Positions 24,901-38,955 of a DNA stretch of 64,000 nucleotides are shown here, in pieces. The DNA is from Progne subis subis (Eukaryota; Chordata; Aves; Passeriformes; Hirundinidae): the NCBI GenBank assembly GCA_022316685.1, contig JAKJHU010000056.1, positions 1,727,872-1,791,871 of the forward strand, given 5' to 3'. The notes beneath the pieces are model-generated. The model saw nothing but the letters and a program-made list of their open reading frames with translations, was not told where the DNA came from and did not search any database. The stretch's first letter is position 1. Each line of letters opens with the position of its first letter. A program made the translations under genes and the position numbers.

Positions 24901-27900
24901 ATTCTGATGCTGGTAGTGCAAGACACTTTTGTGGCTAGATGATATTTGCACAGTTTTCTGGATCTTGACGTGCAAATATTGGACCCTGGAAATGATTATG
25001 CTGTTAGTCTGGTGTGTCATGCTGGTAGTGCAGTGTCACAACTCAGTTGCCTCTGTGCCCCCCTTAATAAATCAGTATGGGTTTGCCTGGCATTGCCAGA
25101 GTTTTGGCACTATCAGAAATATTCAGGTACTGCAAGAACAAAAAATCTTGGTTAATGCTGAGTTAGCTGTCTCACCTCTAATGCTCTTTCCAGTTCAATG
25201 GATGTCTTGATAATGATGTTTGATCTGAAGGCCTCACTGCTGGTCACAGATCAAAATGCCATTCCTCCTAATAAATTATGCTTCCCTCTTTCTGCTAAGA
25301 AGTGCAGTGAGGAACAACATCTATAAAAGCAAGGGGAAAATCTGAGCAGTCCCAACAAAGACTCACAGCAGCACTACTCAGGGTAAAAGGCAACACAATT
25401 CGAGTACATTTGCAGAAGGGAAATTTGGGAAATGCAAATTGGATGCTGGTGCTGCATCTTTATTTTGGACCCCACAGCACAGCAAGGCTCATGGTGTTTC
25501 CTTTGCTTCCTGTCTTCATCCTTCTGCCCATCCATCCCACCTTAGATCAGATGTAGCTTTGGGAATTTGAGGGCATATAGCTCAGAGATAGTATTGAAAA
25601 GACACAGAATAGCCTTCTTATGGCTCAAGGCTGTAAGCTAATAGTGCAAAAAGTTTTTGACTCACTAAAATCAGCTTAATGTTCACAGTCTCCAAAACAA
25701 CATCTCTTTGCTATTATCTCTGAGCACCGAGAGCAAGGGCTATTGGTGTGATCACACAAAGATCTCAATAATCCTGCACCCAATCCTAACTGAGAAAGCT
25801 GATGTTTTTTAAAATCAGGGACTTGGAATGTAAAATAATCCTCATTTTGTTAGAGGTGATCTCTCAAAGGCTTGCATGGAGTATCCTGGTGATATTGCTA
25901 TGCTTCCAGAGATCTCACTTCGCCACTTCTTATGCTCATCAGGAAAAAAAGAAGTTCAACAGTTTAATATTTTCTAAGACTATTAACTTTCACTCACAAA
26001 AAATGTGCAAATTACCTTCCTCTATTTAAAACTAGCAATCAGGGCCCATTATATTCCCTGTAGCAGGAAGACTGAAAGACATCACATTCCAGACCATACA
26101 AAAAAAAAGTCTGCAATTCCAAAATTCCTCACTTCAGTCTACACACTCCAGCAAATCCTAACATCCAGCTGTTTGTAGAGCTCACGTGCTTCCTGAAGAT
26201 GAAAACTTTTGCTTTGTGGCAACCTTTGAGCATCCATGAAAGCTCGGATGGTGGATCAGAGCAGATTGTGTGGTGCTGCCCATCTGCCCATTGGATGCCC
26301 AGGCTTACTTTTTAATAAGAGCAAGGAGCTGGATGTAATGTCATGCAGTCATAATTCTTGGCAGTTGCTATAGTTCATATGTTTATTGGAGGCTGAAGCT
26401 TTGGAGCATTTTTCAGATGTCTTTATGCTTCCTGCTTTAGTGCTTGGGTTTTGGTTTTTTTCTCAGCTGAGCTCTCAGGGTCCCAAAGCCTGTTTATTAG
26501 GGAAGGAGGCAAGTGTCCAGTGGAGTGTTTCGTGGGAGGAGTGACTATACTGGAAAAAAGGTGAGCAAGTCCAGGGCCACCTGCCTGGGCAGTGCATGTT
26601 TGTAAACTTAGAGTGTTTTTAGGTATTTTGAGGAGGACAGGGAGACAAATTCTCCTGTAAAAGAGCTGGGTATGGAACTTTTGGGGCTAATCTGAGAGAT
26701 GAGGGACTCTCCCTTAGAGAGAAAGTGAGTTGTGTCAGACTGACCTGGGAGAAGACAGCACTTTCTGCTGTCTAAAGTGGACTGCTATTAAATCATCTGT
26801 CATTTAGGGGTTGCACTGAGGCTTGGAAGAACAGCTCGAAACAGGATATTATAGGGCAGCTGGAGTCAGGGGAGAGTTTCTAGCTGGTTCGTCCACAAAA
26901 TTTCCTTGTTCCACATGCTGTCTCAGCCACATGGACACCTTAGGAGAAGGCTCCAGAAGTGCTGAAGGAAGTATGTTTCTCTCCAGTCGTGTTGTCCAGT
27001 CCCTGTGCCTTGGCACTGAGTGCTCAGCATCCCTCTTCACCCAAGTCAGCCATGAAATGAGGGCAGTGCTCCTTGCTGTGCAGTGATGAGGGAGAGGAGA
27101 TACTCCTGGGGCTTCACAGCCCTTGATGTGAGCTTTGGAAGCTGCAGGGAGGATGATTTCCAGGCTTTTCTGGGGCAGCCCTGAAATGCAAGAGACAAGA
27201 TTCACAAGTCTCCCTCATTTCCCCTTTTCCCATCGCTTCCATCTCAATTAGGATGTAGGAGAGTGATAACAAGGATGCTTGTAACTCTCCCACTCTTACA
27301 ACCCCAGCCTCCTGAATAAGCTGAGTAACGCTGGAGTTTCCCCTCAGGAAGGTGACAAGGTATAAAATTTCTTCTAGGACAAAACTCCTGCTTTTAATAG
27401 GAGCCCCATTTAAACAACCCAAGTCCCAGAGCCGAGATGTAACTGGCCCATGTGCCCAGGAGAGCATTTCAGAATACTTTTACCCAACAGTTGGTCTGAG
27501 ATCAAACAGACTTGGCTTTGTGCTGTTTCCTGGATAACACGCCGTCATTATTTATTCATCTGAATCAAAGTGCTTGATGTTTTCATGCTGTCAGTTAGAC
27601 AGAGCCATATCGTCTGCCTCCCCCTTTTTTTTTTTATTAATTTGTTGTGTTTCAAGAAAGTTTTGAAGCTGTTGCAGTGGGAAATCCATAGCTTAAGTGG
27701 CAGCTTGCTCATCTTTTATTTATTTTTGTAATAAACCCGTTGTTACTCGTTCAAAGCTCCAAAAGATCCTTGTCCTCAGTCAAAAGTTTCATGTTTGGAT
27801 GAGGCTGTAATGATGACTTCTAGAAGAAATGCATGCTTTTCTGGCTTTGAATAGGTACTGCCACTTTTTTTTGCTTCATGATTTAAATAGATACAATGTG

Positions 27901-29689
27901 TTTGGTCAAAAGCAAGTAATTTTAAAATGAAGTTTTATATTTGGATTAAGATGACTATGTAAAATTCCCAATTTTTTCATGTATTTTAAAAACATAGGAA
28001 TGTCAAGCCAGTGGGAGAACCAGCAATGGGATGTGATTAGGGTGATTTCTGGCCTGTTTCCCATCATTCTTGGAGAGAAAGTATTCTTTTTCCCCCTATG
28101 AAAAATGGTGATTTTCTCTGGTAAATCTGTTCCTTTTTCAGTTTGGAGGCTTCTTTGTCAGAGAAAGAAATTTGTAACTCAAAGTAGATGCTCTTTACTT
28201 AAATGCTTCTCTATTGGAAAAGCATTTTTCCATAGAAATAGAGTTTCAATAGGAAATTTGCAGTCAGCTGTTCCACATGACAGGCAATGCTGCTCCCCCT
28301 TCCCCTCCAAAGGGTGGTTTCATACAGAACCTGTACTTCTGCATATCCATACCAGTGCTGTGGTTTTATAAGCACACTTCCCTATTTTAAAATGTTTTCC
28401 TGTCTCCTGTTTTTGTGTAAAACATCCTCACAAAGAGGGAGGATGATTAATTGGAAACTACAGAGGAAACTACAAAATCAATTGCACTCAAAGAACTGTC
28501 TAGTTGAAACTAAACAAATAAAAAACCCCGAGGATTATATGGGGGTTTTTTTCCCTCTCCTTATTCAGTCATCAGGCTCTGAACAGTTACTCGGAAGATT
28601 TTTGTGACACTGAACTATAACCTTTTATATTTCACCTTATTGGTGCTCAGCTGCACATTATCTGTGAACACAACAAACAATATTACAAAAATAGCTGAAA
28701 ACTGTCTTGATGGACTGCAGAGTTATCTGCACCATTTACACCAAAAGCAGTTCTGATCCCCAAACTCATTGTGCTATATAAAATTAATCCATAAGATTTT
28801 CTGCTCATAAATAACTGTGAAATGACTGAACTTTAAAACATAAGACATCTTGTGTGCTAAATCTCACGGAGGAATAATCTCTTGATAAATTTAGTTTTAA
28901 AGTAACGGAAGCATAGATGATTGCAATTCTATTTTTAGGCATGCGCCGTAAAACTTTTTTATTTTGTTGTAGCAAATCCAGTTTAAGTCAGAACCTCCAA
29001 ATGAAGGTGGGGGTGTGAGAGCGAGCAGGGTCAGTGTGGTGACAGCCCTGGCCGAGGGTTTGGAGGGAGTTTTGTGAAGTTGAACACAGATTGTGTCTGC
29101 CAGAGCAGGGATGAGAAAGCGATGAGTGAGGTTGGAGCTGGTTGGTGCTGATGGCATCAGAAGTCACGTCAGAAAGACTGGAAGAGCAGGGCCTGTCTCT
29201 CTGCTCTCTGTCTGAGCCACCAGGAGCAGAGCACACTGAAACCATCAGATCCTGGGATCATTCTGTGTGCATTGGGTCAAACAGAGGCAGTGATGTCTGT
29301 GCTATCCTGGCAATACCTAAATAACAGATACAAGTAGGCCGGCCACTGGGATGGGCTTTGGGTATGTAAGGTGAAAGGAGTTAAGATAAATCAGCAGAAC
29401 TCTATTTTTTGGCCACGGTGAGGCTAAAATGTGAAGCGTGTGGACTGGGATTTCCCATTACTTTGTTAATGTGAGTATTCAATTTAATTTCAATTTGTCT
29501 GGGAGGATCATAAATTGTAAGAATTGAGAGGATCAGTAATGCTTTTAATGGTTTGATCTTTCAGGCTTGATGTTCTTGCTTGGGCCTCAGGGCTGGCTTG
29601 CAGGCTCCCCTGTGAGTTTTCTGATGGCATTTTACACAGCTCCCTTTGCCAGCAACATCCCTTTGGGGGACAGAAAGGTGAGGCAGGAG

Positions 29690-29737
29690 TCAGTGACTTT
29701 AGAGGTCTTTTCCAGCCTAAATGATTCTGTGATTCTA
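29690..29737 (+). mobile_element. CR1 LINE 3'-end fragment, plus strand
   Basis: The stretch ends in ATGATTCTGTGATTCTA, preceded by AGAGGTCTTTTCCAGCC. This is the sense-strand 3' terminus typical of avian CR1 elements, which end in short ATTCTATG-type repeats rather than poly(A). Only about 50 bp can be recognised; sequence further left is too diverged. Confidence 0.7.
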
Positions 29738-31670
29738 AGTTGTGCTGAAGCCCAAGGCTGCAGTGCAAAACTCCAGTGTGACCATGTCTTCCAGGACATC
29801 CTTCAACTCCTTTGCAGCTCAGTGACTTGGAGAAAAGGGAGAGGCACAATTTCCATAAAGGATGGTGTGGATTAACCTTGTCTGGCTGCCAGGTGCCCAC
29901 CAAGCTGCTCTCTAACTCCATCCTCCTCAAACTGGATTAACCCACCATAGATGGCTATTAGGCAGTCTCAGGTACAAAAGATGGTTAATAGGCCCTTGGA
30001 GGGTGTGAACTATATCCTGGAGTCAGGGACAAGGGGAATCTGTGAAATGCCATCCAAATTTTTCTTTCCTCCACTTCATTTCTTTCTTCTTTGGCTGACA
30101 GTAGAGATGGGCTGGAGACAGCTGAGGCCTAAGATAGCTCTTCTGGAGTTAGAAGTTTTGGGAATAATTTTGGAAGGAAAGTAGAGACAGGGAAGAATAT
30201 TTTGGAGCCAGGCTAAACATTTATGTGGGAAGAGAGGAACAGTGCCTTCCCTTTGTTCTGCTTTTAAAATCATGTTGTGCTTTGTTACGATCTGTAAGAC
30301 AAGCCCAAGACTGGAATAGGAAAGTGGCTGTGAGCTAGGACAGATGTGCACCTTCAGCTCCGTTTTGGATTGTTTCGTTGTGATCCCCTGGGAGTCACGG
30401 GTGCCACTAGCCCACATTTCACTCTACTTTTAAAAATATTACCTCAAAACCACTTCTGCCCGTGTAAGTGCACAATCAAGACCTTGAAGACCCCTTTAAT
30501 TTGTAGAAACAAAGTGTAAGGCATTAAATATTTTCTAGATTTGTGAGTTTGTGGTGAGTCTGAGAGTTTCAGGATAGCCTGCAAGACCCCGTATCTGGGA
30601 ACAACATGGTTTGCATTGACTAATTAAATGTATCCCATTTGTTAAAACTGAAGATCTAGATTATGTTCTAAAGTAATTGTGTGCACTGGAAAGCTGTTGT
30701 AGAAGTACTGGGGTTTGCCACACACTGGAATGGAACAGCCCCTTGGTCCACTCCTTTGCCGTCAAGTGTTTGGAGGTGGCTTGGTCTCTATTTTTGAAAA
30801 GAGTAAAGGTAGAAGAAAAATTAACACACTTCACACACCTTGAATCATATCCCATAATGGTGTGAATTTTGGTGAGGGGGACATCTCTCAGTCCAGATTC
30901 CCCTGCTCTGTCAGAGAAAAGCAAACATGCAAACGTAGACACAAAATTCACAGGTACCTACAGGCACACACCAACACCAGAGTTTTGGCGTCACAATAAA
31001 CAACTTGAATCATCAGAAGCTTTGCTAGGGTCTAAAGAATAGTTTGTCTCTCTGAAGTAGACATTGAAAACAGGAGAGATGACTCATGCCCTAGCAGTGC
31101 CTATTTCTCCCTGAATGTGTAACATCCTGCGCTTCTTTGGTTTGGCTAATCTATTCCGATCCATCAGAGAAGCTAAATTTTAGTTGATTCATTCTATTCT
31201 GAGAATATGAGGCTATTTCACAAGAGCTGCATGTCCAGTAGATATATTTTTTTAAGTCAAAAATATCTAGAATACATTATTTGCTCTGTCTAAGCTTAGG
31301 AAGTACCCTTTAGGATGGATAAAGATGCAGGTGGATGTAGAGAGGAGCAGGCAGTACTTAAATCATTAGACTAATATGTGACAGATTAAAAATTAACAGA
31401 TCTAATCAAAGTCTTCCATTGCCTTGTCAAATTTGTATTTTTAGTTAAAATTGTCTTGAAAAAGCAAAAAGAAATCCTGAGTGTTCAAACAGTACATTCT
31501 GCATCATTTTAGGACCCTGCCAGGTGTTGTTATAACTCGCAGACATAATGTCATCTGGAGCCTCTTAATCCCAGTATTTACATATACCTAGGAAGAGTTT
31601 AGGTCAAAATATTGGATGATCTCTCAGTGGAATTGCTGTTTGTCACTGCTATTAGTAGTCACACAGTCAC

Positions 31671-32260
31671 ATCACAGAATGACTTGATTTGGAAGGAACC
31701 TTAAGGTTGATTTTTTTTCCAATACCCCTGCCATGGGCAGGGACACCTTCCACTAGACCAGGTTGTTCAAATCCCATCCAACCTGGCCTTGAAGACTTCC
31801 AGGAATGGGATATCCGCATCTTCTCTGAGCAAACTCTGCCAGGGCCTCCCCCCCGGCTCACAGGGAAGAATGTCTTCTTAATATCAAATCTAAACCTACT
31901 CATTTTCAGTTTAAATCCAATCCCCCTTGTTCTGCCTCTACATGTGCTTGTCTAAAGATGCTCTCCAACTCTCTTGGAGCCGCTTTAGGCACTGGAAAGT
32001 TCTGTCAGTTCTCCCTAGAGTCTTCTCGTCTCTTAGCCAGCTCTTTCAGCCTGTCTTCATAAGAGATGTGCTTCAGTTCTCTGGCCATCTTTGTGGCCGT
32101 CCTTTGGACCTGCTCCAACAGGTCCAAGTAAACTGTGTTGGGGGTCCCAGATGTGGATGCAGCACTCCAGGTGGGGTCTCACCAGAGCTGAGCACCTTCT
32201 TCCACTTGCTGGCCACGCTTCTCATGATGCAACCCAGGACATGGTTTACTTTCTGGGCCA
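31671..32260 (-). mobile_element. CR1 LINE, 5'-truncated, minus strand
   Basis: About 590 bp match the reverse complement of an avian CR1 3' end. From left to right on the plus strand they show the terminal repeat region (ATCACAGAATGAC), the 3' UTR text CCTGCCATGGGCAGGGACAC and ACCTTCCACTAGACCAGG, then sequence whose minus-strand translation resembles the C-terminus of CR1 reverse transcriptase ([11 protein letters not shown] and a [13 protein letters not shown] motif). Frames are broken. It is 5'-truncated, as nearly all CR1 copies are, and is inactive. It is the longest transposon fragment in the window. Confidence 0.93.
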
Positions 32261-33144
32261 ACCAAGTAATGAAAAAGTTATATTTAGGAATGGTGGTTTT
32301 GGGGTTGATTTTTTTTTTTTCCTTAAGTGGAAGTAAGGAAGTAAGGAAGTGCAAGTAAGTTCCCAAAATATGGAGCTAGTGCATTTTCCATTTATAAAAT
32401 ACATGCATTGATACCATCATCAGATATTTCCCTTTCACAGGCCACTTGATGTATTATTTACTGGTTTGTTCATTGACTGTTTGGTCCCATAAGCTAAATT
32501 AGGCAAGGAGCCACAGCAGGGTTTGCAATACTGGGCCTCTATTATATCCTTGCAGTGCATCGTGCCTCAGGCCCAGTTGAGAATTGCCAACCACTCGAGC
32601 ATGCACTGGTAACACATAAATGCATGTTTGGATGTAGCTTGTTAGTAAATGCAATGTCCCCAGCAGTTCTGTTCGGATGATTATATTATTGCTAATTAAC
32701 AGAAAATGTCATGACTTTTGGAATAGAATTGTTTGTGCAATGAGTTATTTACTCTGGAAAATCCTCCCATGTAAAAAGATGAGGAAATTATACAGGGGAG
32801 AATGGGAGGGGTGCTTGGGATTACCACAGGGCTCTCAGGAGCATGAGTCTCAGTGGCATCAGTGGGACACAGCCAAAACCAATCCTGGTAATGTGACTCA
32901 CTCATGTACCTCTAAAATCATCCACATTCATCACTCTTTAAATGCTCCTCATCATTTGTTCAGATGCACTTTGGGTTTTGGTTAGTGTCAGGAGAAATAA
33001 AGTTTAATTCAGCTAACCTACCAGCAAAATGTAGTAGCTGGAAGGCGGCAATCTTGGTGATAACATTAAAAGGCTACTAGATATTTAAAAAAAAACAATG
33101 AAAAATCCCTGGCTGCACTGCCCCCATGTTTCTGTCAGACTCAT

Positions 33145-33172
33145 TTACATAATGGTTCAGACCATTATGTAA
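33145..33172. repeat. Perfect 12-bp inverted repeat, 4-nt loop
   Basis: TTACATAATGGT is followed by TCAG and then its exact reverse complement ACCATTATGTAA. This perfect 28-nt hairpin lies in putative intron 1. No flanking duplication or pri-miRNA-length extension is visible. Confidence 0.85.
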
Positions 33173-36100
33173 TTCAAATCAAATCACTGTCAGTCAGCAC
33201 CAGCATCCATTGCATCTTTTCCATGGAGCTACGCCGAGTGGCTGAAGTAAACTTCTTTGAAAAGAATGGCAGAAATCAAATAACTCAGTCTCTCTGACGC
33301 CAGGGGTCTGACCCACTGCCTGATGCAGCCACACAAAATATTCCCCTTGACAGACATGAGCTGAGGATTGCACCCTGAGAACCCATGTAAGCTCCTGACT
33401 CTGATTCCTGAACTTGGCAAATGAACCCAGGCAGTTTTCAATTGCAAAGAGGCAGAATATCCCTCCTCTCTGGACAGCAATAATCTCTCTCTGTCTCTCG
33501 GGGGGTGAAGGGGGTGAAATCCCTTCCATCAGAGTAGAAGAGCCACCAGCTTTATCCAAATAGTATTGTCAAACTCCCAGTGCACTGAATAATGAATCAA
33601 ATCTTCAGTATATTCCAGCAAGCATCAACTCCCTGATAGATTCCTTCTTATCCTTCCTGAGTCCCTTCCTGAGTCTCTATCTCCATTACCAGGAAAGATA
33701 ATTTTGCCAGTGCACTTCTAAATACGTGCATCTTTATTTTTTTATCTTTTGTGTTTTGTTGCCAAAGCAGTGAAGATGTTTTCCAGCAGCTGGGGCTCCA
33801 TTAACACCAAACATTATCCAAAAACCACAGACAGAGATCCTGGATCCTTGTCTGGGGTCACCCAGCATCATAGATGGAGAGGCCTTGCGTGGAATAAAGA
33901 GGAGAATAAAGTAGTAGTGACAAAATCTCACAGAACTGGTGTGAATGTCACTTGAGAGTTATTGCTGTGGGCAAGAACAGGTTTGTGGAAAGGTTATGTT
34001 TGCCTGGAATAAAGTAGGTGGGAGGATGAGAGAATTGTCTTGGCTAAGGATAGGAAAAGGACAGAGGCAGAGAAGGGTGGGAAGCTGAGTGTGTTGGATG
34101 TGTATGGATGAAGTGGAGTTTAGTGAAGGAAGTTGTTGTGGAGCAGAGGGCTGTTGCAGACTGGCAGGACCTGCTGTTTCACCTCATATCCGCCAGATGC
34201 AGGAAGGGGACCTGCCACCTCCCACAGCTTAATTTGTATGCTTTGGGTCTGTCTCCCCCAGCCTTTCACATCCAATTTTTTCTTGACCCTTCACCTCAGT
34301 CTCTTTTCGTTGCTGCCACTTGAAAGAAGAAAAACCTAAATTGCTCTATTCACTATTAAAAATGAGGTTTAGTTGTTATGTCGTGTTTGCCTCTTAATTC
34401 AGTGCTACCATTGTGAAAGAGGCCCTGGCTTTGCTTACAGAGTTTCATCCATCTCTCTTAATGTAAACATGTCAGTTCTGATGATTGGCTTTTACGAGTC
34501 TGCTTGTTTTCTGCTGATGAAATGTGTCTCCATAACTTAGATGGGAGGGGATCAGGAAAGCCTAAGCTATAACTGTGGTAATAGATCAGACAGCTTTCCA
34601 GACATGGCTCCTTCTTCCCTAGAAGCATGCAGCCAAGATTTTGCTGTTTAGCCTAAAGCTGCTTTCTTTCTGTGGCATAACTATCCCATAATGGCAGAAG
34701 AATACGTTTTAATAGCTGTTGCACAGCTTCCTTTATCCCTCTTTATGTCTTTACAAACTCTTCATGAATAAAATGGACCAGATTTGATCTATTTTATTCA
34801 TGTGAGCATTCAAAGCACCTAGTGGTGTGAGCACTGTGTATTATGTTTGGCACAACATGGAGTTTTCCTGTAGATTTCTTATTTCTGGTTCAGAAGCTAG
34901 TGGCTGCATCCTGAGCTAAAACATCCCTCTTTCTTGGTAGCTCTTTCCAAGCTCTGTTAGTTCAGAATAGCAAAGGAGAAATGTTTCCCTGGATCTAAAG
35001 TCTGTTTAGTTTACAGTAAAATAACTCTGAGGTCAATTTCAAGTTAATTAAAATAGACATGAAAACCTGATGGATTAAAAGAATTATAATTCTCAGCAAA
35101 ATATAGGGATCTGCATTGGTAACTATGATGTACTGTTTCCCTCGTGCTTATTTATGTCATTTGGTTGCAGAGTAATTTGAAATAAAAACACCTGCAAAGA
35201 AAGCAGAATATTTTTAGCTCCATAAGAGAAGACTTAGTGCCAGCATTTAATTCTTGGCCTAACATTTGTCATCCCCAAATACCCTTTCAATATTGGGATG
35301 AAATATTCTGAATTCATTTCCTTTTAGCACATGTTGGCTTTCTGAGGACTTTAGTTTTTCGATAAGTCATTGGCAATGTCAAATGCCATGATTCTGATGA
35401 GTGAGGAGCCAGCAAAACCCATTAAACTGGATTTAAAAGAAGATACTGCGTAGGCAGAGCTGGTAGTGACAAAAGGCCTGTGGGTCTACGACTCTGAAGT
35501 TTTGTTTTGGATGTTTTGTGCTGTTCTGGTTTGGTTTTTCCCAACAATTTGAATGCAGCGAGTTCTCTTGCATATTTACTTCTGCCCCTGGTCCACATCC
35601 ATGGCGAACAAGAGGGCCTGTTTTGGGAAATGTGTTGTGGAATGTCAAATCAACCTATAGGTTTGCCTTGTGACATGGGCAGCAAGAGGAACTCTGGCTC
35701 ACATCTCCTCCTGTGTCACCTTGCACAGGTTTCGACACTATTGAAAAGTTCTCCTTGGCCTAGGAGAACGCCAAAAGCTAAACATTTCAACCATTTCCAT
35801 CAGATTTTTGTGGAATACAAAAGTTTTCCCCTGCAGATCAGCCAAAGGAGCCTGCCTGGTCCCCACCAGGCACTGGATTGTCCAGCAGCCCTTTCTGCAC
35901 CTTCACCTTGGATTTCACCAAAGAACATGTTTCTGGATGGACAAGCATCTTCAGACTGCCTTCACAGGGTGCAAAAAACTCAGGGTTTTCCAGGTCCCTG
36001 CAAGCTTGGTTACCTTCTAGGCCATCATTTTAATACCTCAGTTGCACGCTATCTGGTGTTCATGCTCTGGTGTGAAGGTATTCTTTTTAAAGGAAACACT

Positions 36101-38936
36101 TCTAGCCAAATGTTCTGGGTCCTAAGAGATCGATTCCCCAGGAGTGACTTCCCTGGGCAGAGCTGTGCTGATTTATGCCAGCTGGAGATCTAGCTGATTA
36201 TATGTGTTAAGAACATGTGCTACAAAAACAACCATTGTTAGTGGTCTTGGAAAAAAATTTTGCCTCTTGGAGAAAAAAGAAACAAACCAAACGTCAGATT
36301 AAGCAGAAGTAATTAGTGCAGCGTGTAAAATCTCGAGGACTGTCTTGATGTGAGCATGCAGGCCCTCAAAGTGTGTGCAAACAGCAACTGAAATTTTTCA
36401 GTTAAAAGAGAATTTCCCTTGACACCTCCTCACTGTGGAGTGTGGAATAAATATAAGTGGAATAAGTCTCAAAAGACTGGGTTTTTGTTTGTTGTCAGTA
36501 AAATTATGAAGTGTGTCTTAGTCACCTAGACTCCTTTAGCTTCTTGATCTTTTTACAAAAAGTCCTTATTTGATCTGAATTAAAAACAGTTCTCCTTGAA
36601 GCCATTACATCATGGCTGGAATAAAACTTCCACATGATCCCATATCAACTTGTAGTCTTTTTAAATCTGATTAAGTATTTGTGTTTATGTGTAAATTTAT
36701 GCATATGAATATATTAATCTAGACCAGTGACCTTAAATTAGATGTGTCATTGCTCTGTTCTTTATTTCCCTAGCCTATTATTCTCAAGTTTTGCTGTGCT
36801 CTGCAGGTCAAAGGAAAATGCCAAAGAGATTATATAGAAAAGGAGTGTGTGGGGGAGAAAGATGACTGTGCTCCGTGTAGTCTCAAACATTGAAAAGAAA
36901 CCCATCCACGTGACTGTTCTTGTTACCACAGCAGTTAGGAGCGCAAAATCTTTCTTTAATCGCAAACATTTCTTAAACAAAAGGAGAATTTAGGGCTCTA
37001 GGATTAGTGTTTTGTAAGAGTTTGGACAAGCAGAGCTGCAGTGCAGACATCCCTCTCCCCAGCCTGTGGTGTGCAGTAGCTTCCTGAGTGGCATCGTGGA
37101 AATCAGCAAATGTGGAGAGTCCTACTCAAAATGAGCAGGTCTGATGCCTTTGGCCTGTAAAAGACACTTTCACAACCTTGATCTTCCAGTTTGGGTCCTT
37201 TATTACCATCGCCAAGTGTCTGAAATGTAAACTCGTGGGTCCTTGATACAACGGAGGGACTTGCAGGGATGCAGGTGATGACCTGAGAACCTGAAAGATA
37301 TTTTGAACTGGGGTGCCTGAAGCCCACGACAGTAAGGTTAAAACGGCAATGGAAAACAGCATTTATCTTTCTGAATAAATACAGGTGCTAGAAACACCTA
37401 ATTTGTTGGTACTGCTCTCACTTCTTGCCATGCCGAAGAAAGAATTCATCTTGGTGCTTTATTTTCATATGCATGTTTTGTTTACATAACCAGTACGTTT
37501 TATCAGCAACAGCCAATGCTAACTGACAAAGCAAGAGGGAAATTTTCATTCTGTGCATGGTGATATCACAGAAACAATGTGTTTGAAGCCTTGTACTTCA
37601 AAAATATGCCTGTGAGGAATGGAAAAATCCAGGCTCATATTGTAAACACGTGAGTCACAACAGCTATTATCTCTTAAGAAATGGCATTCCAGCTCTTTGA
37701 TTCAGTCATTGATGATTTCCCTTTTTAACTTGTAGTGCTTTCTTACCCTTTTAAGAAACATCTGGGCTAACCCTGGCTATTTGTAGAAATGTTTGCAATT
37801 CACAGATTAAAAGAAATTAGACATAGAAAGGATCCATGAAATTATCTTGTCCATTTCCTGAAAGCATATGAAATTGAAAAAGAATTGTGCTAAATATATA
37901 TATATATTAAAATGCAGAACTTTAGCTTATATACAATAAGAAGACAAAGCACGTCATAAATTTTCAATTGTAAGGGTGCTGAAATGTAGGGGTTTTTAAA
38001 AAGAAAAATTAAATAGACGACTAGCCAAAGCTCTAATGAAGTTTGTGTAGGATTTTACAGTTCTTTCTAGGCAGCTACCTTTCTGGAATTTGTAGATAAA
38101 ATGGAAAAGATCTGGTTTGAGCAGTTTGAATTTGATTCCATTTTCTAATGAGAGGAGTTTTAGCCAAAATAATATGCTTTAGAAAAAATAATTAAAACTT
38201 CTGATACCGATTGGGTTTTTTTAATCTCCCTCACCATCCCCTATCCTTCTTTTGTTTCTGTTTTAAAAAATTTTGGGTAGTTCTGTTGCCAGAATGGCTT
38301 CTCATGGAAGTCTTTAGGAAGTCTGAGGTTGTATGGACAAAACACAGAACAGCAGAGGATGGGTTTCCTTAGACTGGGAAGAGTGTTAAAACAGGACAAG
38401 CATAAGTAGCCTTTCTTGTTTGTACCCAGGTTCCTGAGTCAGAGGAAGCATCTTGTATTTTAAAATCATTTATGGAGCTTTTACCATTACCCTGTGATTG
38501 CATTCGAAGTTTCCCCATGCTCATATTATTAGAAAAAGCAAACAGTCATTCCCCTTTGACTGTCTTCCCAGGGCTCATGATCATCTGGACCTCAACTAAC
38601 AGCCCACAGTGTTCTCATCTCCAGCTTGGAGACCTCGTCTGTGCCCTTCCAGCAGTCCTGACCAGCCACTGGCTTTTGTTGCACCCTTCAGCACTGAGAC
38701 AGGTTTCATTCTGGAGCAACAAAGATGGAAAGGACAAAAAATCTCAGAATTCTCTGGACACCTGTATTGATGTCATTTATAGAAAGTGAAATTCTATTTG
38801 CTCGCCCTGGTGCTGAGTCACAAAAGCATTGGGCATAAGAAACTCGATTTGTGGGAAAGCTTCTAATTTCCTGTTTTTCAGGAGGAAGAGGATAAAACAA
38901 ATGACATGGAGGGGAGAGGAGAAAGGAAAAAGGAGG

Positions 38937-38955
38937 AAAAAAAAAAAAAAAAAAA
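38937..38955. repeat. Poly(A) at end of a purine tract
   Basis: A G/A-only tract starting near 38908 runs into about 19 consecutive A. No retroelement body was recognised to its left. Confidence 0.85.

Noticed and set aside
31667..32366. Several open frames of 78-143 codons on both strands
   Set aside because: They lie inside or across the edge of the CR1 LINE fragment and are explained by it.
35507..36193. 228-codon open frame, the longest in the window
   Set aside because: No recognisable domain, no flanking splice sites or promoter, mixed composition. It lies in putative intron 1 and is compatible with chance in six frames over 64 kb.
38684..38705. REST/RE1-like sequence (TTCAGCACTGAGACAGG)
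   Set aside because: The left half matches, but the right half is one base short and lacks the GCGCC end, too degenerate to support a REST site.
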